Assembly: GCA_014773175.1 (NCBI GenBank)
Contig: VXCM01000068.1
Span: 186,001 to 250,000 of the forward strand
Direction of reading: 5' to 3'
Length of the DNA stretch: 64,000 bases
From: Lucifuga dentata
Lineage: Eukaryota; Chordata; Actinopteri; Ophidiiformes; Bythitidae
Below, one piece after another: positions 36,917 to 48,528 of the stretch. The notes under the pieces are model-generated. The model saw only the letters and a list, made by a program, of their open reading frames with translations. It had not been told where the DNA came from and searched no databases. How positions within the stretch are numbered: the stretch's first letter is position 1; the number at the start of each line of letters is the position of its first letter. The translations under genes and the position numbers were made by a program.

Positions 36917-37403
36917 GTTAACATTTATTTCCAATATTTTGGCTGTATTTATAAACTACTGCCAATGACTGCAACAAGTCTCAGAGCACTGTGCATCCTG
37001 CACAAAAGCTACGGAGATGTAAGTTGTTGTCCAATTGCAACGCTTCCTGAGTTTACATATTAAACAAAGCATAGCGCATCTAAACTGGAAAAATAGCCTT
37101 AATAGTTTATGTGCTAACAACGCATGAGTCAGTCAGATTAAAAACAACAAAAGATATCGACAAGTAAAGTGGAACGGCATGTTATCGCAGTCAGTCGGTA
37201 AATTCAGGACGGGATCACTTGGTCAACGCAGGATGTAAAACTACGTGTTAAGTTGTAGTCGGCCATTTGTTATGGTATTATACGTAGTGTCTCCACAGCC
37301 GGTTTGGAGGCACGGTCTTTGAGCATTCGTCTCTTTTGAATAAGTTATAAATTTTCCTTTGATTTTACATTTAGCAGACAGGAAGATAGTGGAGTTATCA
37401 GCT
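36917..37403. promoter_or_regulatory. Divergent promoter interval of c2orf68 and usp39
   Basis: Only 487 bp separate the two start codons, so the promoters and 5'UTRs of both genes must lie here unless there are distant 5' exons. I see no TATA box at a fitting distance. A shared housekeeping-type promoter is inferred from the geometry. Confidence 0.55.
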
Positions 37404-40400
37404 ATGATGGTTTCTCTGAAGCGAGAAAGAGACACCGAGGTGGACGACGATGACGAGGAAGAAGAAGGTAAAGTTTAACTTACCTTACACATTAGCTTTC
37501 CTACATATAGTTAGCCGATAGCTAACTAGCTAGTCAAATTAATGTGCGTTTGAATTAAGCAGTTGAACTAGTTCCACGCAGGCGGCGTGCTAAGTATTTC
37601 TTCTGTGAGTTTTATCAGCCGAATGCACCACCCTTGTAGCGCAGCGTGCTACATGAAAACAACATCTTGACTAAACTTACTAGGGTTGCTAACCTTGCTA
37701 GCTGCATTCATCGTACAATTAGAGTTGTAGTTTATGATTTTGAACGGAATTCACCCTGCAAAGAAGTCTTGGAAAGATTTAGACCACATGTTGAGGTCAC
37801 TTGTGAATTCTGTGGCTTGAAAAATAAACACCTTTCATTTATTTCCCCACTATTCCTACACTCATTTATTTTGAAGGCAGATGCTAAAGTGCAGACCAGT
37901 TTGTCTGATGTGATGTTAATGTACAGCATGTATCATTCAACACATTCCTGACAGACTTTTCCATTGTTCCACTTTATGTTACAGTGGCAGCCAAAATAAG
38001 ACGAGGACGTGTCACAGAAGACCGCAGAAGCCGTCACTGCCCTTACCTTGACACCATAAACAGGCAAGATAAATTTCATTATACATTGTTAGTGTTAGAG
38101 GTAACTATCTTCAAGTCCTGTCTTCATCTTTACCGTTTTTGTCTGTTAATCCTCCAGGAGTGTGCTGGACTTTGACTTTGAGAAGCTCTGCTCCATCTCT
38201 CTGTCCCACATCAACGTCTATGCCTGTCTCATATGTGGGAAATACTTTCAAGGTGGGTCAGCTATTTGAAGGTTTCACTGGGGAACAAACACCTTTCTTG
38301 TTGTGTTTTCTTATTTATTGTGTTTCTTTCTCTTCTAGGTAGAGGTCTGAAGTCTCATGCTTACACTCACAGTGTTCAGTTTACACATCATGTGTTCCTC
38401 AATCTGCACACTCTCAAGTTTTACTGTCTGCCAGACAACTATGAGATCATTGACTCTTCACTGGAGGACATCACGGTAAGTCAGCTGATGCTTTGATAGG
38501 CTGGTTACATGTAGTTATTAAATTATATACTTGTGATCCCATAGTTGGAATGCATCTTTAAGTACAACAGTATATGTCCCTTTCTGAATGTTTTTATATG
38601 TAGACCTGATAGATAAATCAGTACAACACTGATGTAATTGTACGATACGATACATTATGATACGATATGATCCACTTTATTTATCCCTCAAGGAGCAATT
38701 CCAAAAACAGCTCACACAACACAAAGCACAATAATACACTCACAATAATAATTAAAAAAGCAACCACAGTAACACAAAGTCGATCTGAAAGTTAGATGTG
38801 GGACAGCACCAAGGAATATTAAAGTAAATTCAGCATACTATCAAAGTGCAAAATAAATAAAGATTACTCCAGTCACATACGCTTACAAGTGCAAGGATCA
38901 GTCAAGTCATGTACAAGAAATAGATAAGGAGCAGGAATGTAAACACAACCAATGTACAAGAGATCAATTAGCTCCATCAATGATCCAGAATTAACTACAA
39001 GCGTTTAATAAACGGATTGCAGAAGGAACAAAAGACTTGGAATATCTGTTGGTTTTGCACACTGGCAAAGCATAGTGCCGTCCTGATGGCAGCAGAGAGA
39101 ACTCATCAGCAAGAACTTGCCCTGACATTTTTAACGTAATTATTATAAACTTAGATATGTGGGATTTTGGTTGTCATATCATGTTATTAATGCCTGAGTA
39201 ATACTCGATTTTTAAGGTTGATTTTGATCTTTGAGAGTAAAAATATTTGACAAGGATATATTATCAAGCAAGCATATGCTCTATCTTTTTTTTAATGTTC
39301 ATATATAATATGAGCAAACATTTTATGCAAGAAAAATTCAAAATTGGTTATTGAAGAGTTGCGTTATGGAACAAGGCAGACGACAATCACCCTTGTATAA
39401 TGTGTTAACATTCTTTCTCTGCAGTATGTGCTGAAACCTACTTTCACCAAGCAGCACATCTCTGGGCTGGACAAGCATGGTAAGCTGTACAGAGCCTACG
39501 ATGGCACCACTTATCTGCCAGGCATTGTGGGGCTCAACAACATCAAGGCCAATGACTATGCCAATGTGGTATTACAGGTATGAGTAACTGCCATAGCGGA
39601 CCTTCCACAAACTGACATCTGCCTTTAAATCATACAGACAAATTTGCTTTCTGCCACTTCATTTTTTTCTCACTTTCCCAGGCCTTTTCCAATGTTCCAC
39701 CATTGCGGAACTACTTCCTGGAAGAGGAGAACTACAAGGGGATCCGCAGGCCTCCAGGAGACATCATGTTCCTCTTGGTACAGAGGTTTGGTGAGCTGAT
39801 GCGCAAACTTTGGAACCCGAGGAACTTCAAGGCCCATGTGTCTCCTCATGAGATGTTGCAGGCTGTGGTGCTGTGCAGCAAGAAGAACTTCCAAATTACC
39901 AAACAAGGTGAGACTGACATCACACTGCATATTAACCCAGCAATAGAGGATTGACAGTGAACAGGCCTTCAGCACATGCTGTACCATGGAGCACAGGCTG
40001 TGTTGCTGATTGATTGGTCTCTGTCCTGCAGGAGATGCTGTGGACTTCATGACTTGGTTCTTGAATGCTCTGCATGGTGCTCTTGGAGGTACAAAGAAAA
40101 AGCCATGTAAGTTGGAGTACATACGGAGGCATCCGAGGTTTTTTCTCTCACCAAGCCTGAATTTCTTTTTGAGTTGGCAAAGTGCTTTTTACTACTGATA
40201 AGTAAAAAGTATATTAACATCTGGTCTCATCTGTCTTTCTGCTAATACAGCAAGCATTACCAAAGCATTCCAAGGCACCATGCGGATCTTCTCCAAGAAA
40301 CTTCCACATCCAGATTTAGTGAGTTTGCTTATGTTTTTAATCAGTAATTTATATACAGAATACAAATCATTTAACTGATAGTGGAGTCAGATTTATTCAT

Positions 40401-42548
40401 AAATAACATAGCAAATATGACGTACAAGCTTTTTTAAATAGTAATAGGAAGTTTTTTGCTGATATATATATAAAATCAAAGACACCATCTTTAGCTGGAG
40501 AAATCTTTGAGCTATTCAGCATTGTGTTTAATTGAAAAAGGTTAAGTTGCTATTGGATCTTAAGGTGTATATTTAATGAGGTTTAACTAAAGTTCATTAA
40601 GTGATTTTTTTTTTATCACAAAAGTGCTGATGTTGGCTCTGAAGCAGACTCACTGCAATAAGCCTTAACAAGTTATATCAGCATTCCAAGTCCAGCATAC
40701 CAAGTCCTTATGGCTAATGTGTTAGCAAACCGGCACCTTACAGTTGAACATCCAGCAAAAGGGAGTAGCCTGGATATTCAATCACTCTTTTTGTCCTCCA
40801 GTATTTACTGGATCTACCAACTTCTGAGAAAAATATCCAGGTTCCTTCAGCTTGCTTGATGTTTCTTCATCAGCCACTTATGTACTTTTTCTCTGCAGTT
40901 TTGTGCCGGGTAGGCAGTGTACAATCTGAAGTAAACTGACTGATCACATCCCAGAGTTCTGTATGAATGTAGTTTAGTGACAGTTGTTTGTTCTCGAACC
41001 AAAAAATGAGCTGAAGGCTGCATAAATACTCTAGACTGTAGACTGCCCTGTTGATTCTTACTACAATTGGTACTACAAACAATCCTTCTACATTGCAGGG
41101 AGCTTTTGATTCAAGAAAGGAGCTGTGAAGCACCCCAAAATAAAAATAGGATGAAATATGTTCAGAGTAACTGAGAAAGTTGTTTTTCTCAGATATGTAA
41201 CGAGGCAATATTCTTAATTTTACATATGCACTCAAATCCGCTTCTACTAACATGATGCTTAATACTTTTTCAGCCACCAGAGGAGAAGGAGGCATTGCTC
41301 CTGACAGAGGAGTACCAGGAGCAGATGTCTGAGTCCACCTTCCTGTTCCTGACCCTTGACCTGCCAACAGCTCCACTGTATAAGGATGAGAAGGAGCAGC
41401 TTATAATTCCTCAGGTTCCGCTCTTCAACATCCTGGCTAAGTTCACCGGCAGCACAGAGAAGGTACTGATTCCTGCATATCAAAATAAAAGAACTCTAAT
41501 GGCAGCCTGTAGTTCCACAAAGAGGACAACAAAGGATAAAAATTTGACGTTCAGTCAGAAGTTTAAAAAAAAAAAACCCTGTAACTACTGCAGCAGTTCC
41601 CACTGCTTCCTTCAGATGCCAGACTGACACAAGTATTAGAAACTCAACGCTTTATATCTCTGTGCACGTTTTTGTGTCATATGTGTTCAGGAGTACAAAA
41701 CCTACAAAGAGAATTTTCTGAAAAGGTTCCAGTTGACCAAACTGCCTCCATACCTCATCTTTTGCATTAAAAGATTTACCAAGAACAACTTTTTTGTGGA
41801 AAAGAATCCCACAATTGTCAACTTCCCAATCACGTAAGTGCTTTTTTTTGTCTTACAACAAAGTACAGTGTTTGCTTTTATTTGAAGTACCATTAATGCA
41901 TATTGAAGAACAAAATAATTATTACATTTCCTGAAGTCATCATTATAAATAAGCATTCTTTAATGTTGTCACTTTATATTTGTTTCACTAGGAATGTAGA
42001 CCTGCGTGAATACTTGACAGAAGAAGCTCAAGCTACAGAAAAGAACACAACTTATGATCTTGTTGCCAACATAGTGCATGATGGGAAGCCCACTGAGGGA
42101 GCCTACAGAATACATGTTTTGCATCATGTAGGTTATGGCCAGATATTTCTGAATTTTTTTTTTTGTTTTTTTGTTTACATCAAACAGCATAACAAAATCC
42201 TTCAATTATGTTTTTAGTTTTAGTTTTTTTTTTCAATTATGTATTTAGTCTCAATAATGTGTTTTTGTGGCTAAACAGGGTACTGGGAAATGGTATGAGA
42301 TGCAGGACCTGCAGGTGATCGACATTCTCCCACAGATGATAACACTGTCAGAGGCCTACATTCAGGCAAGTACTGCTACACATTAAATGTCATTCTGTGT
42401 GTTTGTGTGATGGGGAAAAAAAATCTATTTTAATATTTTTTGCAGAGCTTTGTTGGGATTTTAAAGTAATAAAATAATAAATTATTATTTCTAGATCTGG
42501 AAAAGACGAGAGGCAGATGATGACACAAACAACCACACGGGAGCGTAA
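37404..42548 (+). CDS. usp39: U4/U6.U5 tri-snRNP-associated protein 2 (USP39)
   Basis: Thirteen exons (37404-37467, 37985-38063, 38158-38252, 38339-38475, 39425-39577, 39682-39907, 40032-40106, 40251-40318, 41274-41462, 41691-41833, 41992-42127, 42279-42365, 42495-42548) join to 501 aa. USP39/Sad1 is a spliceosome factor of the tri-snRNP. After an acidic N-terminus comes a zinc-finger UBP domain (about 38-117, with CPYLDTINR and ACLICGKYFQGRG). A USP-like domain follows (about 157-487). The position of the catalytic Cys is Asp169 (GLNNIKANDYAN), as expected for this inactive member. The end KRREADDDTNNHTGA matches the family. Start codons at 37404 and 37407 are adjacent and cannot be told apart. 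The protein is shorter than human USP39 because it lacks the long RS-rich head. Introns 2 and 12 have GC donors. Confidence 0.97.
38630..39125. repeat. Dispersed repeat in usp39 intron 4
   Basis: An ATACGATAC-type short tandem stretch leads into CACTTTATTTATCCCTCAAGG, and the block ends near CCTGATGGCAGCAGAGAGAA. This beginning and end resemble a widespread fish repeat tied to LINE 3' ends. The family is not assigned. Confidence 0.55.
40560..41240. other. Long usp39 intron 8, possible old repeat
   Basis: The 955-base intron 8 contains a stretch (about 40880-41180) whose minus-strand frame runs about 150 codons without matching a protein I know. It may be an old transposon remnant. Confidence 0.3.
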
Positions 42549-42758
42549 GTGAGGCAGGAGTTTTCTCAGTTAACCAACCTGAAAATAACATCAGAATTTA
42601 GAATGAGACTGGAACAACTGAGGATCAGTGCTTTGTGTTTATAGCCACAAAAAAAAAAAAAAAAANAAAAAAAAAAAAAAAAAAGCAAGGAAATTTATGT
42701 AAATGTCTACATGTTTTTTTCTCCACTGTTTTATCTTTTTACTGTGTGGAATTTGCTA

Positions 42759-42764
42759 AATAAA
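42759..42764 (+). terminator. usp39 polyadenylation signal
   Basis: AATAAA lies 211 bases after the usp39 stop. A poly-A/N join (N at 42666) lies between stop and signal, so the UTR length is uncertain. Confidence 0.7.
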
Positions 42765-43478
42765 CCAGCTCCCAGACACATTTCATTCTGCATGTTGAAT
42801 TGTAATATTAAATGTTTGTTTTTAGTGTTAGTTGTGCGTGCCATGCACATGTGGTAAACTGCAGTAAAGATGTAAAACAGGAACAAGATAACACTAGACA
42901 AACTGTCTGACATTTGTTGATCAGAAATTAGCAGTTCTAACACAAGCATGGAGGGAAGAGCAATATGGAAGCTCTGTAAGGCAAACACAGAGCTTTGAGG
43001 GTAAAAAACAATGAGGTGACAAGGAAAAAAAGAAATGCAACTTCTGATAGTTCTACTATTGCTGAAGGTCATTAGTTTCATTGACAAAGAATTCACAGGA
43101 TACAAGAGAGACAGAAATGTGACGTGAAACTCACCTCCAAGCAGTCTTTAATACATATTACATGATACAGTATGGATCAAGTTTATGTCATTTTACATTC
43201 ATATTGACTTTCTTTGTAACATAACTGCAAGCCAATGCAGAAACGGATGATTAAATCCCAGCCTGTTTTGCAAAAATTTTCAGACAATGAAATATTTCAT
43301 CGGTTGATTAACTGAAGAAGAAGCAGTTCTCAGCAACAAGTTAAAAAAGATTGCTGAATAATTCTTAAAAATATGGAAGCAGCATGTTTACAACATGTTT
43401 GCAACAAGTAAACACTGATCAGTGCAATAAAAGGTGCTAGTTGCACACTAGTGCTCAGAGCTTCAGGCGGGTTCACCT

Positions 43479-46400
43479 TTACTTCCACATGTGTTTCTCA
43501 CAGAAGGCCAGATTCTGTGTTGGACAAAATGAAAATGTGAAACAAATAATATTGAGTAGTAATGAACAGACAAAGGTTTCACAAAGTGTTCAAGATGTTT
43601 CTAAAAATCGTAAAAACGTTTCCAAAAACAAAAAACATCATATGAGTTTAAAAATTGCACTTACACCACACGCCTGAGCAGTTTTAACGTCTTTGCACCA
43701 ATATTTTGGTCCCCAAGTACAACGGTCCTTTCCCAGTGGCTCCAACGACTTTTTAACAGCACAAAGATCAGCTCTCTGAATGACAGATGAGACAAAAGCT
43801 GATGATGCAATTCCCAAATTGATTAGCCCTAGTTTGTTTTTAGCAAGCCAACCAAACCTGCTACAAGCTGATTTCACTCATGAGCGCATTCATTTCAGCC
43901 ACAGTGAAGGCATCTGTTGTTCACGGTATTTTCAAAATTAGGGACAGTACTGACAGCATTACTGCCACACAAATGGCTGCTGACAAAGCATCTGTGGATC
44001 AGTATTAGTGTGCAGCCTTATTTTGTATATATATATAGTTTCCTCTTTGTTTAGATCCATGACAGAGGTCAGTGTACATGTGACTGTTTTTAAAGGAACT
44101 TATTCTTACTTCACAAGCATCTGGAAAGTCCTTCTGGTTTCCCAAAATCTTATCTAGCCGGGAGCTGTAGATTTTGGTGAACACCTCACACTGAAAAGAC
44201 AATGAACAGAAACAATGAGTTACTTTTTTTTTTTTTTTTGNTTTTTTTTTTTTTTTTGCTTGATTAAATAAAGTTGTGTGTGGCTGAGTGCAAGAGTGGC
44301 TGGGAGACTCAATCTTGAAGTATGTTATCAATAAAGAAGTTTGTGAAGAATGTCACGAGTTGGGAGCATTGAGGAATTTTTAGTGTTGTAACAGCCAAGG
44401 GTCAGACCTTGGGGATGGCATTGGGATAATGCAAACACACAGACTGGAGGAAAGAGGAGGTCTGAGGTTCGGTGGAGTTGAGACCCAGGTGGAGTCGGCT
44501 CAGCACAGCCAGTGTGCGACATGACTCACAATCCGAGGGAAGGGACATTTCTGGGGAGGTCAGTAGAGGTAATGATGAGGAAATATGCGATCTAACATAT
44601 CTAACAGATACTTCCCTAGTAAACATGAAACTGACCTCTACCAGCTGATTCCTTAAAAAAACACAGGTGCAAAAGGGTACATATTGTGTGAGGTGCAGCC
44701 GAGGATAAGAGGAAGTCGATTATCTGTGTGCCATATTTGGCGATGAAATCGTCGCATTCCTCCTTATAGCTGTGAGGTATGAGGTCACAGATCTCTCCCA
44801 TGAGCTTCCTTAAAGCATCCTGTCAGGAAAGAAAGAGAGGAGAGTGGCATATTCATGATGTGTCATCATGAGGGACGTGTCATGAACAGAACAAAGAAAT
44901 GTAAAAAAAAAAAAAAAAAAAANAAAAAAAAAAAAAAAAAAATCACCTCAGTCATATTTTTGGGTAACAAGTTCTCCAGTTTCTTGATGATAAACATACA
45001 GAGTGTACATGTTGGGGTAGCCTGCCCCTAGAGAGAAAAACTTTGCTAATAAGAGCCATAGAGAGATTTTATATAAACAGTTTAATTTTTGCTTCCGCTA
45101 CTGCTGTCTCACATTAACATGGGTATTTGTGCTGAGTCCAGAGTGGGATGTGTGTTCTTCAGTGGCCTGGTGAGTGAGTTTCTTTTCCTGCTCTGACTGA
45201 ACAGCACAGAGTCCAAAAACCATACAGGCCTCGCTAGATTTCTGAAAAAAAAAACCCAAACATATTTAATGTGATCATTGAAGCCCAAATTATACAGTCT
45301 GTTTTTATAGAATAGAATAGAGTTTGAATTATGTGTCGCTCCTCTGCAGATGAACTTTATAATACAAAGCCTATCGAACCCAACCACATACGGCAGAAAT
45401 AAAACAGACACAAATAGCATTAAAATACATTATAAAAAGAAACAGTTTTACATGTTACCCATATTTCCAAATAGAAACAACCAAAACAAAGGACCTCACC
45501 AGGTGACCAGCTGTATGCTGCAGAACCTTTGGCAAATACATCTTCACCTGTGAATCACACTCTGATGTCTGACCTCCAGGGAGGCGTTGGCACAGAGAAT
45601 GTAAAGTTTCATATACAGTCTCCTGCAAAAGCACAACAGTTAATGCAGCATCCACTTTAAATGTAGAGGCTACAATATTTTGAAAGTAAGATGGTAAGAC
45701 ATCTTTTATTCTCATGTTAAGTAGCAAATCCATTAAACATAGTTACAGTGCAATGACAGCACAAGTAAAATAACTTCATAAAAATGCAGTTTTTAGATAG
45801 AAAGATTTTAATGCTCAATCTGTGCACACTGGTTGGAAACACATGCATCTAGTTCAAAGCCTTCTTAAGACATTACATATATGCAACCTGCTCAGTATAA
45901 TTGCCAGGGCTTCACTATGTAGTCAGATATGCTCACCAGACTGTCTTTGCTGGAAATCATGTTGGTGGAGATCTCCATGATCTGGCTGCATTTTGAACAG
46001 ATACCTGGTGTCTAAAAAAAAGAAAGCACAGGCGAGAGCATTATTTATGAATGGAGACTCACTAATGTGATTAATTAAAAAACAAATAGGTTTTTGTACA
46101 CTGTTGATGTGCAGGAATGAAGAAAAGCTTGTTTTGAAGGCTAGAGTGTTAAATGGCAAGAATTCACCTCTATTGAATAAATGTAAGGACTGTTAACATT
46201 CACCATGATACATCAATGTACTTATGTATTTTTATATATAAGGTATCAATGCCATGTACTCTCTCTTTTCAGTGCCTGTCTGTTATGTACAGTCTGTACA
46301 TACATGATAGATTGTGTGTGTGTGTGTGTGAGAGAGAGATTCCTTATTTGATGTACGTTGGCTATCATGAAATAAAACTAGGCCTCACCAAAGATTTATG

Positions 46401-46719
46401 AGCGATGGATGAGAAAGAGTCAATGATGAACCTCGATTCTCCTGATATATGGACAGAAATACAGGGACATAGACAAAAAGAATAATTAAACGGTCCAAAA
46501 TATAGAAATATTTCAGAATCGTTAAAAGTACACGCCCTTGTTTACAGCGAATGTAATTTGTCAGAAATCCAAAAATATCAACGTAATGTTCTACATCAGG
46601 ATTTGTGGCGACTGATCAGGTGACAGTGATGCAGATATTTAACTCGCTGAATAAACTGTCTTCTTACCGTAATACAGAGAAACCGCGAAGATCACCACTA
46701 TAAAACCAAACACAGCCAT
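43479..46719 (-). CDS. sftpb: Saposin-domain protein, surfactant protein B-like
   Basis: Eleven minus-strand exons (46719-46668, 46441-46389, 46011-45937, 45622-45500, 45241-45113, 45027-44947, 44819-44642, 44550-44408, 44190-44110, 43775-43665, 43514-43479) join in frame to 353 aa. A hydrophobic signal peptide (MAVFGFIVVIFAV) leads. Three saposin B domains follow, each with six Cys: C40/43/71/82/107/113, C151/154/182/193/218/224 and C238/241/269/279/304/310. A saposin A-type domain ends the protein (about 324-353, CTWGPKYWC then FCEKHMW). Saposin-type proteins bind lipid, and surfactant protein B organises surfactant films. The tail-to-tail position with usp39 matches human SFTPB. Human SFTPB has its saposin A domain at the N-terminus instead, so orthology rests on synteny plus three B domains. 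A prosaposin relative is the alternative. Confidence 0.88.
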
Positions 46720-46765
46720 GTTGTAAAGACGCACACGATGATGGGAGGGAGAAGCGCAGGTGAGT

Positions 46766-46780
46766 TGGTTTTAAAAACAA
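46766..46780 (-). promoter_or_regulatory. TATA-like element of the sftpb-like gene
   Basis: A TTTTAAAA-type box lies about 50-60 bases upstream of the minus-strand ATG. It would put transcription start within about 30 bases of the start codon, giving a very short 5'UTR. Weak evidence. Confidence 0.35.
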
Positions 46781-47565
46781 GCAGTATTATTAGGTCGGAG
46801 CGGAAATGCAGGTTGACGCTTTCACCCAATCAGAACTGACCTTGCAAGGCGCAGGCGCGCTTGAGCAAACAACGTCAGTTAAAAAAAAACTATTTTACCT
46901 AGTTAATACACGGTTTGAAAGTCAACCTACAGCATGTAAAATCTTTACTTCAATTTTATAGCCACACTTTAAATAATAACAAACCACTCCAGGCTGTGAG
47001 CATGGCATCACAAATACAGGAAAAACAGTTTTCAAAAGGCTTAATAGAGATTTTTGTTGTTTAAAATTTGAGTTGCTCTAGGCTGGTAGCCTACAAAGTA
47101 TCATTACTTTAAATTGCATTTCAGTAATAAAAATAAAAACTAAAAGCTAAAATACATATGGCGACCAAATACATCATAAAGAAATTTAAAAGGTAATAAT
47201 AAAATATGTTATCTTTTTGTATTTGTGATATTTCCACCACCTACCACTGACTGAAAAGCATTGGCCGAAAGATCAGACTCTCCTCTTTTGGTTTTCATCC
47301 CCTTGTTTTATATGAGTTACAAATTATATGTTACTGAGGTCTCAATAATTTGAAACTTAAATCAACGTGTCGTTGTTTCCCTGCACACCATGAAGGCTCA
47401 CTAATGACCGATAGATGGCAGCAGAGCAGATGAAATGACTGAAACAGAACTTAAGCAGAACAGATTGCTGGATGACTTCATGTGATAACTCATGTGCCTC
47501 TGCCATGGAAATCCCCTGCGGAATTTAGAGAAGAAACCAAAATTATTTTCTTTCATTTTCAAAAA

Positions 47566-47623
<58 letters not shown>

Positions 47624-47894
47624 ACGAAAAACCATGTGAAATAAAATAGCATATGCACTAACATGCAAAAGTTTGGAGTCACTCAGAAATTTTCATGTTT
47701 TAATTGAAATTGATATTTTTATTCACCAAATGGCTCTAACTGGCTATTACTGCTGGAAATCATTTGATTCCAGCAGATTTGTGATTTATAATTCCAGATT
47801 TATAATTAAATAAATAATCACCTCTGCCAGTTCTCACCACTAAAACTTCTCACCAATTGTACTTGGCAAATAAAATAATTCTGATTCTGATTAA
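46781..47894. other. Intergenic, AT-rich with microsatellite and repeat end
   Basis: No gene is seen. A poly-A/TA/TG compound repeat spans 47561-47623. It is followed by AAAAGTTTGGAGTCACTCAG (about 47669-47688), which resembles a terminal sequence of Tc1-type elements common in fish. Confidence 0.45.
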
Positions 47895-48524
47895 AGGACC
47901 AACCAGTCATTTCTCATGTTTGAGCCTAATATATTCAGTTTTCATCAGAAATCAGAAATCTTTTATTCGCCAAGTACAAGTCCACAAGGAATTTATCTTG
48001 GTGCGTGGTGTCAAAAAAAATATGAGTATAAACAATATGTATAGGTAAAAAAAAAAAANCAGGGCTCTAAGGAAAAGGGGTGTAAAAAAAGAAAGAAAAA
48101 CTGTGGTATGTACAGATCAAAATACAAAAATACAAATGTGCAAACAGGCAAACAATATTGCACCAACAGTGGATAAGTGAACAATGGTAAAAAGATACAC
48201 CTAAGGTTACTGACAGTCATTTTCCAAAGCATACTACTGGATTGGTGAGTGAATGTGTGTCTCCACTGGGGACACTATAGTCCCAAAAAAAGACCTGTGT
48301 TTATTAAAAAATTTAAATGACCGTGACTTCATAAGGCTGCGTAACTGTTAGCAGCCGAAACATCAGTTTTTAAGATGGGTGTATCGCTTGAATATTTGAC
48401 TTTGAACGATTAAGAGGTTTTGTAAAATATCAGGAAAGCTGAAATATGGTTTCATTCTTTGGGAAATGACTGTCAGTCACCTTACGTGTATGGAAATTAT
48501 GTATGAAAATTGTGGTATGGTCCT
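47895..48524. mobile_element. TTAA-flanked MITE, copy 2, with nested insertion
   Basis: The element is bounded by TTAA at 47891-47894 and 48525-48528. The ends are inverted repeats: AGGACCA at the left, and TGGTCCT preceded by GGTA at the right. A TTAA target duplication is the hallmark of piggyBac-type insertion. The right part is the reverse complement of copy 1 (27958-28290). From about 47945 to 48200 an unrelated repeat has inserted, starting near TCTTTTATTCGCCAAGTAC and containing an N at 48059. No transposase is present. Confidence 0.65.
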
Positions 48525-48528
48525 TTAA

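Noticed and set aside
40870..41376. Minus-strand frame of 168 codons within usp39
   Set aside because: It spans intron 8 and antisense of exon 9, and the exon part is clearly coding on the plus strand.
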